From assembly GCA_002455425.1 (NCBI GenBank), contig DKKT01000045.1, forward strand, positions 1-30,834: DNA of 30,834 nucleotides, written 5' to 3'. How positions within the stretch are numbered: the stretch's first letter is position 1; each line of letters begins with the position of its first letter. Below are positions 1-7,382 of the stretch, one piece after another. The notes below the pieces were generated by a model that ran no database searches, was not told where the DNA came from, and saw only the letters and a list, made by a program, of their open reading frames with translations. The DNA is from Chthonomonas sp. UBA6659. Its GTDB lineage: Bacteria; Armatimonadota; Fimbriimonadia; Fimbriimonadales; Fimbriimonadaceae. The position numbers were made by a program, and so were the translations under genes.

Positions 1-1710
1 GAACCGCGCGTACAGCAGGTGCATGACCGCATGCTCGGCACCCCCCACGTAACAGTCGACCGGCATCCATCGCGCGGCCTTCTCATAGTCGAATGGAAGA
101 TGCTCATTGTGGGGATCGCAGAAGCGCAGGAAGTACCAGGACGAGCAGGCGAAGCCACCCATCGTATCGGTCTCCCGGTGCCCCAGCTTGCCATCCCGGT
201 CGGTCACATTGACGAAGTCCGGGATCGACGCCAGCGGGGATGTCCCGTCGCCACTCGGCTCGTAGTGCTCGACTTCGGGCAGATAGACCGGCAGCAAGTC
301 GTCGGAGACAACCTGGAGTTCGCCGTCCGCGCCATGGATGATCGGGATCGGACAGCCCCAGTACCGCTGCCGCGAGATCAACCAATCGCGAAGCTTGTAG
401 TTCACCTTCCGCTCCCCGATGCCGAGCGCTTCCATCCATTCGCCCAGGCTCCGTTGGCCGTCGGCGACGGTCATCCCGGTGTATTCGCCGGAATTCACCA
501 TAACGCCGTCCTTGGAGGACCACGGGAGCTCGACCTCCGCTTCGAGGCTGGGGGCGATGACCGGAAAGATCGGGATGCCGAACTGGGTCGAAAACTCGAA
601 ATCCCGCTCGTCATGGCCGGGCACGGCCATGATCGCCCCGGTTCCGTAACCCATGAGCACGTAATCGGCGACCCAAATCGGGATCTGCTCGCCATTCGCG
701 GGGTTGATCGCGAACGCACCGAGAAAGACTCCCGTCTTGTCGCGATTCACAGCGAGGCGATCTTGTTCACCCAGGGTCCTCGCCGCTTCGCGATAGGCTC
801 GGACGGCGTCGGCATGGGTCGGATCGACGATACCGAGCAGAGTCTCGACAAGGGGATGCTCGGGCGCGATGACACAGAACGTGACGCCGAAGATTGTATC
901 GACGCGCGTCGTAAAGACCCGCATCACCATCTCGCGTTCGGGCCGCTTCACGACAATTCCGCCGGCATCTTCGTGGGTGCTGTGGGTCACACCCTCGACG
1001 ACCACCTTCATGCCGAATTCGACTCCCTCGCTGCGGCCGATCCAGTTGCGCTGCATCTCCTTGATGCCGTCCGGCCAATCGACCGTGTCCAGATCGTCGA
1101 TCAAGCGCTGGGCGTAATCCGTGATCTTGAAGAACCATTGAGGGATGAACTTCTTCTCGACGAGCGCGCCAGAACGCCACCCACGGCCGGCGACGACCTC
1201 TTCATCGGCGAGCACGCACATCTCGACCGGATCCCAGTTCACGGCCGCCATCCGCCGCTCCGCCAAACCTCTTTCGAACAGGAGCTTGAAGATCCATTGG
1301 GTCCACTTGTAATAGCTCGGATCGCTCGAATAGAAGCTCCGCGACCAGTCGTAACTCATCCCCACGAGCTCCATCTGTCGGCGGTAATTCTCGCCGTAGG
1401 CCTGCACCATCGGGGCCGGATGGAGCTTCCGGGAGATCGCCTCGTTCTCCGCGGGGAGGCCGAAGGCATCGAAACCCATCGGATGAAGCACGTTGTAGCC
1501 TTGCATCACCTTCAAGCGGGCAACGACATCGCTGGGAACGTAGTTGCGGCAGTGGCCGACGCTCAGCCCTTTGCCGCTCGGATACGGGAAGAACTCAAGC
1601 ACATAGAAGCACGGACGACTCGGATCTTCGCGCGTGAGAAAGAGGTCGGCATCGCGCCAACGCTGTCTCCACTTCTCTTCGAACGTCGCAGGCTCATATC
1701 GCTCGGGCAT
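1..1710 (-). CDS. leuS: Leucyl-tRNA synthetase, N-terminal 570 residues (3' end cut by window edge)
   Basis: Class I aminoacyl-tRNA synthetase that charges tRNA-Leu in the cytoplasm. The frame reads from ATG at 1710 (MPERYEPATFEEKWRQRW), the usual LeuRS opening. The HIGH-type ATP site follows at residues 42-53 (PYPSGKGLSVGH), then the NVLHPMGFDAFGLPAENE block near 73-90. The CP1 editing domain is recognisable from the threonine-rich TTRVDTIFG (about 267-275, with Val where Pro is usual) and from GYGTGAIMAVPGHDERDF with its conserved Asp. The visible part ends in YVGGAEHAVMHLLYARF; the KMSKS loop and anticodon-binding domain lie beyond position 1. The ZN1 region (NWDPVEMCVLADEE...GWRSG) lacks most of the zinc-binding cysteines seen in many bacterial LeuRS. 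It sits 40 nt downstream of the aldolase gene in the same direction. No strong Shine-Dalgarno is visible; the start is set by family alignment. Identity is secure. Confidence 0.96.
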   Translation of the reverse strand, partial: MPERYEPATFEEKWRQRWRDADLFLTREDPSRPCFYVLEFFPYPSGKGLSVGHCRNYVPSDVVARLKVMQGYNVLHPMGFDAFGLPAENEAISRKLHPAPMVQAYGENYRRQMELVGMSYDWSRSFYSSDPSYYKWTQWIFKLLFERGLAERRMAAVNWDPVEMCVLADEEVVAGRGWRSGALVEKKFIPQWFFKITDYAQRLIDDLDTVDWPDGIKEMQRNWIGRSEGVEFGMKVVVEGVTHSTHEDAGGIVVKRPEREMVMRVFTTRVDTIFGVTFCVIAPEHPLVETLLGIVDPTHADAVRAYREAARTLGEQDRLAVNRDKTGVFLGAFAINPANGEQIPIWVADYVLMGYGTGAIMAVPGHDERDFEFSTQFGIPIFPVIAPSLEAEVELPWSSKDGVMVNSGEYTGMTVADGQRSLGEWMEALGIGERKVNYKLRDWLISRQRYWGCPIPIIHGADGELQVVSDDLLPVYLPEVEHYEPSGDGTSPLASIPDFVNVTDRDGKLGHRETDTMGGFACSSWYFLRFCDPHNEHLPFDYEKAARWMPVDCYVGGAEHAVMHLLYARF

Positions 1711-1750
1711 GCTTGGTTGTACCTGGAGCCAGAACGCGGAGTCGGGATCT

Positions 1751-2653
1751 TCAGGTTCCCAGACCGAGGCGCGGTTCGCCCAACCGTTCGCGGATCAAGT
1801 CCGCGACCGCATCGACCCGCGCCTTATCGGCTTCGAGAAGCGGTAGCCGCAGGCCAGGGTTGGAGAGCACCCCCAGGCGATGAAGCAGCGCCTTGTTGCC
1901 GGGAGGCTGGGGCAACGATCGAATCGCCTCGATGCAGGGTCGGGTTAGGGAAAAACGGGCCTCCGCGGTCTCGCGATTCCCGGATGCAATGGCCGACAGC
2001 ACTCCGACCAGCCACTGAGGGATCACGTTCGAGGCCCCGCTGATCGTGCCCGACCAGCCCGCGTCGATCGCGTCCAGCAACAGGGTTTCGTCGCCGACGT
2101 AGAGCACGTGGTCATCGGACACGGCCGCGCGATACAAAGCCAAGTTCGCGCCCTCGCCGCTACTGTCTTTGAGGCCCAGGAAGTTCGGGTGCCCGGCGAG
2201 CCGGCCCATCGCCTCCGGCGAAAAAGTGAAGCCCGTCATCTTCGGAAAGTTGTAGACCAGCACCGGAGTCGGGCTCGCCGCGAGCAGCGCCTCGAACCAG
2301 GCGAGCACGCCCTCCTCGGGCGCGGCTCGGAAGTAGGACGGCGCCATCACGAGGACCGCCGATGCACCATAGGTTGCAGCCTGTTTCGTCAGCCAGGTGG
2401 CCTCGTCCAGGCTCGGGGTGGCGATCCCGAGCACGAGTTCGAGACCGCCCGCAAGGTTGGCCGAATCCCTCAGGAGATCGCGCTTTTCCACCGCGCTCAA
2501 CGAGGGTCCTTCACCATTCGTCCCGGCCAGCACCACCCCCGCGCAGCCGGCCGCCTCGAACCAGGCCAGCAGCTTGGCCATCTGGGCCATGTCGACGCGA
2601 CCCTTCCCATCGAACGGGGTTACGGAAGCGGGATAGACGCCGAATCGCTTCAT
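1751..2653 (-). CDS. Dihydrodipicolinate synthase / N-acetylneuraminate lyase family aldolase (300 aa)
   Basis: Class I (Schiff-base) aldolase of the DapA/NanA superfamily, a TIM barrel of normal length. The phosphate/carboxylate loop is GTNGEGPS (44-51, the family's GTTGE motif). The catalytic tyrosine lies in YNFP (Tyr134), and the Schiff-base lysine in GLKDSSG (Lys162). The sequence does not decide which substrate is used: 4-hydroxy-tetrahydrodipicolinate synthesis, sialic acid cleavage and 2-keto-3-deoxy sugar acid cleavage are all possible. The YNFP and GLKDSSG forms look closer to the catabolic/NAL side than to typical DapA, so I leave out a gene symbol. The ATG overlaps the stop of the FmdB-type gene by four bases (ATGA), indicating translational coupling inside the trxB-leuS operon. 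Confidence 0.9.
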   Translation of the reverse strand: MKRFGVYPASVTPFDGKGRVDMAQMAKLLAWFEAAGCAGVVLAGTNGEGPSLSAVEKRDLLRDSANLAGGLELVLGIATPSLDEATWLTKQAATYGASAVLVMAPSYFRAAPEEGVLAWFEALLAASPTPVLVYNFPKMTGFTFSPEAMGRLAGHPNFLGLKDSSGEGANLALYRAAVSDDHVLYVGDETLLLDAIDAGWSGTISGASNVIPQWLVGVLSAIASGNRETAEARFSLTRPCIEAIRSLPQPPGNKALLHRLGVLSNPGLRLPLLEADKARVDAVADLIRERLGEPRLGLGT

Positions 2654-2979
2654 GCCTCCTCGTCCCCACCGCCGGTGATGTCTTCTTCGAACATCTCCTC
2701 CATCTCGTCTGAAACGTCTTCGTCCATGGCCTTGCCCATCTCGCGCACCAGCCTCCGCATTTCCGCTGGTGATTCTGGTTCGCCCTGCAGTTCGAGCCGG
2801 TCGCCGAGCTCATCGATGCGATCGTCCTCGGTCCGCCCGCGCGTGAACCGGCTGACCAGTCGCTCAAGGTCGGTACCCCCGCATGAGGGGCACGCCTCGC
2901 GATCGGGATCCGCGGTCATGCCGACGAGGAGGGTGACTTTCTTACGGCACCCGAGACAGCGGTACTCGTAGAGCGGCAT
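2650..2979 (-). CDS. FmdB family zinc-ribbon protein (109 aa)
   Basis: Small protein starting MPLYEYRCLGC, the signature opening of the FmdB/CxxC_CxxC_SSSS zinc-ribbon family. Two CxxC pairs (Cys8/Cys11 and Cys30/Cys33) form the predicted zinc site. The C-terminal half (about 50-109) is highly charged and acidic, with a run of Glu/Asp near the end, and probably disordered or helical. The family's molecular role is not well established; the name comes from a putative regulator of formamidase. It begins 6 nt after the trxB stop and overlaps the next gene by ATGA, so it is co-transcribed with trxB and the aldolase. A purine-rich GGGGCG just before the ATG can serve as ribosome binding site. Confidence 0.9.
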   Translation of the reverse strand: MPLYEYRCLGCRKKVTLLVGMTADPDREACPSCGGTDLERLVSRFTRGRTEDDRIDELGDRLELQGEPESPAEMRRLVREMGKAMDEDVSDEMEEMFEEDITGGGDEEA

Positions 2980-2985
2980 CGCCCC

Positions 2986-3921
2986 CTAGTGGCCCTGGGC
3001 TTCCAGCCATCGCTCGGCGTCGATCGCGGCCATGCAGCCGGTACCTGCCGCCGTCACGGCCTGGCGGTACACGTGATCCGCGACGTCCCCGCAGATGAAC
3101 ACGCCGGGAATCTTGCTCTTGCTGCTCCCGGGCTGAGGGATGAGGTACCCGTTCTCGTCCATGTCGAGGATGCCTTGGAAGAGGTCGCTGTTCGGCTTGT
3201 GCCCGATCGCGATGAACACCCCCTGGATCGGCATCTCCCGCTTCTCGCCGGTCTCGGTGTCGACGAGGCGGACGCCCGTCACCTTCTTCGCCGGCTCGAG
3301 ATCGCCGAGGATTTCGTCGATCGACGTGTTCCAGAGGACTTCGATCTTGGGGTGCGCGAGGACCCGATCCTGCATGATCTTGCTTGCGCGGAAGGCGTCG
3401 CGGCGATGGACGACGTAGACCTTGCTGCAGTGGCGAGTGAGGTAGTTCGCCTCCTCCATCGCCGTGTCGCCCCCGCCGACCACGATGACTTCCTTGTTGC
3501 GGAAGAAAAAACCGTCGCACGTGGCGCACGCGCTGACCCCGTGACCGCCGAACGTCACTTCGCTCGGCAATCCGAGCCACTTTGCCGAGGCACCGGTCGC
3601 GATGATGACGGCCCGCGCCTGGTACTCGGCATCACCCGTCCAGACCTTGAACGGGGAACTCGAGAAGTCGACCTTGACGATCTCCTCGTCGCGGATCGTC
3701 GTACCGAATCGCTCGGCCTGCTCGCGGAAGAGGACCATCATCTCCGGCCCCATGATCCCTTTCGGAAATCCGGGATAGTTCTCGACGTCGGTCGTGATCA
3801 TCAGCTGTCCGCCCGGCTGGAGCCCGGCGAAGAGCAGGGGATCGAGGCTGGCGCGCGACGCGTAGAGAGCGGCCGTGTAACCGGCCGGACCGGAGCCGAT
3901 GATGAGGACGTTGTGCACCAT
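2986..3921 (-). CDS. trxB: Thioredoxin reductase (NADPH, FAD) (311 aa)
   Basis: Flavoprotein that passes electrons from NADPH to thioredoxin in the cytoplasm. The N-terminal FAD-binding Rossmann motif is GSGPAG (9-14), with PGGQLMITTDVENYPGFP downstream. The redox-active pair is CATC (Cys132/Cys135), the canonical bacterial TrxR dithiol. The inserted NADPH domain shows GGGDTAMEEA (149-158) and HRRDAFRAS; the second FAD contact is GVFICGDVAD near residue 270. Length and order are those of low-molecular-weight TrxR. It is the first gene of the leftward trxB-fmdB-aldolase-leuS operon and diverges from the isomerase-like gene, with only 49 bp between the two starts. I see no clear Shine-Dalgarno before this ATG, so the message may be leaderless or weakly initiated. 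Confidence 0.95.
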   Translation of the reverse strand: MVHNVLIIGSGPAGYTAALYASRASLDPLLFAGLQPGGQLMITTDVENYPGFPKGIMGPEMMVLFREQAERFGTTIRDEEIVKVDFSSSPFKVWTGDAEYQARAVIIATGASAKWLGLPSEVTFGGHGVSACATCDGFFFRNKEVIVVGGGDTAMEEANYLTRHCSKVYVVHRRDAFRASKIMQDRVLAHPKIEVLWNTSIDEILGDLEPAKKVTGVRLVDTETGEKREMPIQGVFIAIGHKPNSDLFQGILDMDENGYLIPQPGSSKSKIPGVFICGDVADHVYRQAVTAAGTGCMAAIDAERWLEAQGH

Positions 3922-3962
3922 AGGGGAGTGCGAGAGTACCTGCTTGTGGCAGGGCCATAATC

Positions 3963-3968
3963 AGGAGG
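3963..3968 (+). promoter_or_regulatory. Ribosome binding site deciding the start of the isomerase-like gene
   Basis: AGGAGG lies 2 nt before ATG 3971. The open frame extends up to 3899, but that upstream part overlaps the trxB start and has no ribosome binding site. The site therefore favours initiation at 3971, although the spacing is short. Confidence 0.6.
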
Positions 3969-3970
3969 TC

Positions 3971-5380
3971 ATGCGTACGCGAACCTGCTTGGGCGTCATC
4001 GTCGGCAATCGGGGCTTCTTCCCCACTCACCTGTGCGAATCGGGTCGCAAGGCGATCCTCGAGGTCCTCGAATCCGAGGGGATCGACGCTGTCATTCTCC
4101 CCGAGAGCGCTCGCCAGTTCGGCTCGGTGGAGTCCCTCGACGATGCCCGGGCCTGCGGCACCCTCTTCGCCGCCGACCGCGACCAGATCGACGGCATCCT
4201 CGTCACTCTCCCGAACTTCGGTGACGAGCGCGCGGTGGCCAATGCGATCCGCTTCTCGGGACTGAACGTCCCCGTCCTCGTCCACGCCTTCGCCGACGAC
4301 GCGAAACGAATGACGATCGCGGACCGACGCGACAGCTTCTGCGGCAAGATGTCGGTCTGCAACAACCTCCGCCAGTACGGCATTCGTTTCAGCCTCACCG
4401 ATCTCCACACCGTCGATCCGAAATCCGAAGCGTTCCGCGCTGATTTGGCCCGCTTCGCCGCCACCTGCCGCGTGGTCCGTGGCCTGCGCGGCGCCCGCAT
4501 TGGGGCTCTCGGTGCGCGCCCGACCGCCTTCAACACCGTTCGCTACAGCGAAAAACTGTTCGAGCATTCCGGAATCAGCATCGAAACACTCGACCTCTCC
4601 GAAGCGCTCGGTCGCGCCGACAAGCTCGACGCGTCCGATCATGCGGTTCAGGCCAAACTCGCGGCGATCTCCGGCTACACCGCGGTCGAGGGGATCCCCA
4701 CCGAGAGTCTGGCCAAGATGGCCAAACTCGGAGTGGTGATCGACCGCTGGATGGCCGAGGCCGGTCTGGTCGCGACCGCGATCCAGTGCTGGACGGCGCT
4801 AGAGGAGTTCTATGGGATCGTTCCCTGCACGCTCATGTCGATGATGTCGAACGGGCTCCTGGCCAGCGCCTGCGAGACCGACATCGCGGGCACGGTATCG
4901 ATGCTCGCCCTCCAGCTTGCCTCCGAGCGTCCGTCAGCGCTCCTCGACTGGAACAACAACTACGGGACCGATCCTGACAAAGCGGTCGTCTTCCACTGTT
5001 CGAACTTGCCGAAGGACGTGTTCGCGGAGCAGAAGATGGACTTCCAAGAGATCATCGCCGGCTCGGTCGGGAAGGACAACACGTTCGGCACGATCGTCGG
5101 CCGGATGAAGGCGGCACCGTTCACATACTGCCGCGTGTCGACGAACGATCTCGAGGGCCGGATCGAGGCCTATGTCGGCGAAGGGGAACTCACGAACGAC
5201 CTCCTCCAGACTTTCGGCGGCTTTGGGGTCGCCCACGTCCCGAACCTGCAGCAACTCCTCCGGTTCATCTGCGAGCGCGGCTTCGAGCACCACGTCGCTG
5301 CCAACCTTTCCGTTTGCGGACGGGCGGTGGAGGACGCACTCGGCAACTACCTCGGCTGGTCGGTGTACCGGCACTCGTAG
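3971..5380 (+). CDS. L-fucose/L-arabinose isomerase-like protein, COG2407 type (469 aa)
   Basis: Resembles the fucose-isomerase-like family (COG2407), which has the two-part fold of sugar isomerases using a divalent metal to interconvert aldoses and ketoses. Family hallmarks are the N-terminal Rossmann-like domain (VGNRGFFPTH at 11-20, then a VILPESARQFGSVES segment) and the C-terminal block DWNNNYGTDPDKAVVFHCSN (from about residue 326), which precedes the metal/substrate region. No sugar transporter, kinase or aldolase for fucose is adjacent, so the substrate is unknown. The neighbouring aldolase is on the opposite strand. Start at 3971 is preferred over the upstream ATG at 3899 because AGGAGG precedes it. 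No membrane segment or signal peptide is seen; it should be cytoplasmic. Confidence 0.82.
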   Translation: MRTRTCLGVIVGNRGFFPTHLCESGRKAILEVLESEGIDAVILPESARQFGSVESLDDARACGTLFAADRDQIDGILVTLPNFGDERAVANAIRFSGLNVPVLVHAFADDAKRMTIADRRDSFCGKMSVCNNLRQYGIRFSLTDLHTVDPKSEAFRADLARFAATCRVVRGLRGARIGALGARPTAFNTVRYSEKLFEHSGISIETLDLSEALGRADKLDASDHAVQAKLAAISGYTAVEGIPTESLAKMAKLGVVIDRWMAEAGLVATAIQCWTALEEFYGIVPCTLMSMMSNGLLASACETDIAGTVSMLALQLASERPSALLDWNNNYGTDPDKAVVFHCSNLPKDVFAEQKMDFQEIIAGSVGKDNTFGTIVGRMKAAPFTYCRVSTNDLEGRIEAYVGEGELTNDLLQTFGGFGVAHVPNLQQLLRFICERGFEHHVAANLSVCGRAVEDALGNYLGWSVYRHS

Positions 5381-5437
5381 GCCGATCGGAACTGACGCCG
5401 GCTCCTCTTGGTATTCTTGAGTTGAAGTAGGAGCGAC

Positions 5438-6118
5438 TTGCCGAACTCAATGATTCAAGTCCCAAAGCAGGATCTTGAGAGATTCGAGACTCTCATCCGT
5501 GTGCAACGTGCGGCCCTCGCGAAGTTGGTCGAGAGTATCTTGGCGTCGACTCCCCAAAGATCCTTGTCCGCGTTCGTCCATTCGCTGCCTGACAGCGACG
5601 GCCTCGCGGCCAACGAGCGAAGGGAGGTCACGAGGCTCTTCTTTCAGTTGTCGACGGTCTGGCAACGCGGATTCTCCTCCCCCACAGAGCTCCTGGACGG
5701 TGTGGCCCAGTTTCTTGAACGGCAGCTCCCAACTTGGGATCCGAACAACTGGTCCGACCGGGCGGGGCTCGTTGTCACCGCCATCTCCGCCGACACGCCC
5801 TTGTTTGTAATGGCGAGAGCTGCGATCCTCGCGGCTGACTACGGGAGCCTCCTCAACTCGTCACGAACGCTCTCCGACGTACGGTTCGTCTTCAATGCCG
5901 AAGCGGCTGATGTGCTGGGCGCGGTGGTTGCACACATGCTAGTCCTGACCATCACCGACCAAGACGGCCGGATCAAAGACGTGCATATCCGACTCGACGA
6001 AAACGATATCGTTCAGCTTGTAGACCATCTCAACCGAGCCAGGGCGAAAGCAGCCGTGATCCGCGGAACACTCGAAGGTGCCCGCATTGCCGATTTGACT
6101 CCGGAGGATCGTGCCTAA
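5438..6118 (+). CDS. Uncharacterised protein, first gene of a three-gene cassette (226 aa)
   Basis: I do not recognise a named domain. The product looks soluble and mostly helical, with no signal peptide and a central hydrophobic helix (AGLVVTAISADTPLFVMARA, about 108-127). The C-terminal 60 residues have alternating strands then a helix (LTITDQDGRIKDVHIRLDEN, then DIVQLVDHLNRARAKAA), the shape of a small beta-sheet plus helix module common in uncharacterised operon-borne proteins. TTG at 5438 is taken as the start because AGGAG (5429-5433) is 4 nt upstream; the ATG at 5450 would lie 16 nt away. The end overlaps the next start by 8 nt, so the two are coupled. Codon use looks less GC-rich at third positions than in the flanking core genes. 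Confidence 0.72.
   Translation: MPNSMIQVPKQDLERFETLIRVQRAALAKLVESILASTPQRSLSAFVHSLPDSDGLAANERREVTRLFFQLSTVWQRGFSSPTELLDGVAQFLERQLPTWDPNNWSDRAGLVVTAISADTPLFVMARAAILAADYGSLLNSSRTLSDVRFVFNAEAADVLGAVVAHMLVLTITDQDGRIKDVHIRLDENDIVQLVDHLNRARAKAAVIRGTLEGARIADLTPEDRA
6103..6107 (+). promoter_or_regulatory. Ribosome binding site supporting the GTG start at 6111
   Basis: GGAGG inside the end of the first cassette gene, 3 nt before GTG 6111. It supports initiation inside the preceding gene, i.e. coupled translation. Confidence 0.5.
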
Positions 6119-6707
6119 GTTGATTGCGGACAGAACCAACGACGAATATCGACCCGTGAGAGGCTTGGAGAGCCTCCAAACCCGTGGGCAAGAGGAATGG
6201 TGGTCTCCGGAGCCTCCACGCGACGAACGCGCCACATGGCAGGCCCTAATGGCGACTCTCCTTGTTTGGAGGGAGGATGCCTCCTCGAAGTTGGCACAAG
6301 AACTCCTCGAGGGGTTCACTCGCGAGACCCGACGATCACAGTTGTACGCGCCTACACCGATGGCCGAGGAGATCGAAAGGGCAAGAAGGTTTCTTGCGTG
6401 GGGAGATAACTGGGATGGCGAGGGCAGTCCGGGTTTTTCGGAGTCCCTTTGGGAGAGGGTCGGGAGGTTCCTCAAACGACTCGATAAGGAGCTAGCTCCT
6501 GGCGCTCCGACCCCGAAGATCGGCCCAGGTCCTGACGGGAGCTTTGATGTCGATTGGTCGACCGGGAGCGTGGACGTGCTCGTCAATTTCCCAAAAGACG
6601 GTCCCGTGACCTATGCCATGCGTCGGATAGACGGCTCGACAAGCCGCGGAACACTTGATCCCGAACGCGAGAACGGGGGGTTGTTCGAGTGGATGCTGAG
6701 TCAATAG
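6111..6707 (+). CDS. Uncharacterised NWDG-motif protein, second cassette gene (198 aa)
   Basis: Cytoplasmic protein without signal or membrane segment. The middle carries FLAWGDNWDGEGSPGFSESL (about 94-113), followed by PKIGPGPDGSFDVDWSTG and a strand-rich end. I recall this arrangement (aromatic NWDG-type turn, helix, then a 'P.IGP.PDG..D..W' beta part) from short uncharacterised proteins found in many bacterial genomes beside one or two other orphan genes, but I cannot name a family or function. The GTG start follows a GGAGG site; the end overlaps the third gene by 19 nt. Context suggests the three products work together. Confidence 0.74.
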   Translation: MPKLIADRTNDEYRPVRGLESLQTRGQEEWWSPEPPRDERATWQALMATLLVWREDASSKLAQELLEGFTRETRRSQLYAPTPMAEEIERARRFLAWGDNWDGEGSPGFSESLWERVGRFLKRLDKELAPGAPTPKIGPGPDGSFDVDWSTGSVDVLVNFPKDGPVTYAMRRIDGSTSRGTLDPERENGGLFEWMLSQ

Positions 6708-7111
6708 AGGCTGCGTGGCCGATCGAGTCGGTGCCGGACGCTGACACGGTCTTCATCCGAGTCCACCAGAACATCCTCGACGAGGGCGGTGGAGCGATCA
6801 GCAAGGGTGCGTTTCGCTATCGGGACAATGGAATCGGTGGTCCTCGCCGTATCTCGTGCGACTGGTCAAAGTACTCGACCCAAACCGAGTGCAGGTTTAG
6901 GGCGACAGTACCGGCGGAGAATGGAGTGGTGTCCCTCGTTGTCGGTCAAGTCCGGGCCCTCAAGACGTCTCTTCTGCACGAGCCGTTGCCCCATAATCGC
7001 TCCCACGCTGGCATCGGACCCGAGGAAGACCCGGCCAAAGAGACCGAGATTCGGCTTGGGCTTTCACGGATCGCGGTGCTCGTTGTTCATCCAAAGGACC
7101 CACTCGCCTGA
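6689..7111 (+). CDS. Uncharacterised protein, third cassette gene (140 aa)
   Basis: Starts at GTG 6689 within the end of the second gene. The N-terminal part contains VFIRVHQNILDEGGGAISKG followed by AFRYRDNGIGGPRRISCDWS (about residues 21-60). The pattern 'R.H......G.....AF......S.D' is one I recall from small uncharacterised proteins that often neighbour NWDG-type proteins. The C-terminal part has HNRSHAGIGPEEDP then a short hydrophobic strand (IAVLVVHP). Conserved-looking His, Arg and acidic residues would be compatible with nucleotide or nucleic-acid binding or hydrolysis, but nothing here proves it. No signal peptide is seen. A rival frame covering 6789-7382 is only the upstream extension of the DUF1232 gene. 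Confidence 0.7.
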   Translation: MDAESIEAAWPIESVPDADTVFIRVHQNILDEGGGAISKGAFRYRDNGIGGPRRISCDWSKYSTQTECRFRATVPAENGVVSLVVGQVRALKTSLLHEPLPHNRSHAGIGPEEDPAKETEIRLGLSRIAVLVVHPKDPLA

Positions 7112-7145
7112 AACCGAGTCTGCACATGAACGTACGACGGTTGTG

Positions 7146-7382
7146 ATGATGGTATTCCGCTGGCTGAAGCTGTTCCGCGATCCGGAAGTGCCGGGTTTCC
7201 TCAAGCTCTTGGCCCTGCTTCCGATCGCCTACACGGTGATGCCGCTGGATGCGCTCCCTGATTTGGTCCCGTTCATCGGCTGGACCGACGATGCCTTCAT
7301 CCTGCTGGCCGGAGTCGCATGGTCGCTCAAGGCGGCTGAGCGCGCAAAGGCTCGCCGCGCACGCCTTCCGGTTAGGACTTAG
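7146..7382 (+). CDS. DUF1232 / YkvA family small membrane protein (78 aa)
   Basis: Short protein with the DUF1232 core: a hydrophobic helix FLKLLALLPIAYTVMP (18-33), the turn PLDALPDLVPFIGWTDDA (33-50; the family pattern is 'SPIDLIPDFIPVIGYLDD'), then a second helix FILLAGVAWSLKAAERA. Family members are small, probably membrane-associated, and of unknown role. Start is uncertain: ATG 7146, ATG 7149 or GTG 7143 all precede the motif and none has a clear ribosome binding site. The gene ends inside the tail of the convergent HDOD gene (11-nt overlap), leaving no room for a dedicated terminator between them. Confidence 0.85.
   Translation: MMVFRWLKLFRDPEVPGFLKLLALLPIAYTVMPLDALPDLVPFIGWTDDAFILLAGVAWSLKAAERAKARRARLPVRT

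Noticed and set aside
19..2043. 674-codon plus-strand open frame across leuS and the aldolase gene
   Set aside because: It is antisense to two unmistakable enzymes (HIGH and CP1 motifs; Schiff-base aldolase motifs) and has no recognisable domain.
3922..3970. CATAAT (3956-3961) as a -10 box for the isomerase-like gene, and TACTCT on the other strand for trxB
   Set aside because: No partner -35 at acceptable spacing. A start point after CATAAT would also leave little or no leader for the AGGAGG site.
5392..5417. Possible promoter CTGACG / TATTCT before the three-gene cassette
   Set aside because: Spacer is only 14 bp and each box matches 4 of 6 consensus bases, too weak to call.
6789..7382. 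197-residue frame containing the DUF1232 domain
   Set aside because: The first 119 codons overlap the third cassette gene in another frame and look non-coding; the family's usual length fits a start at 7146.
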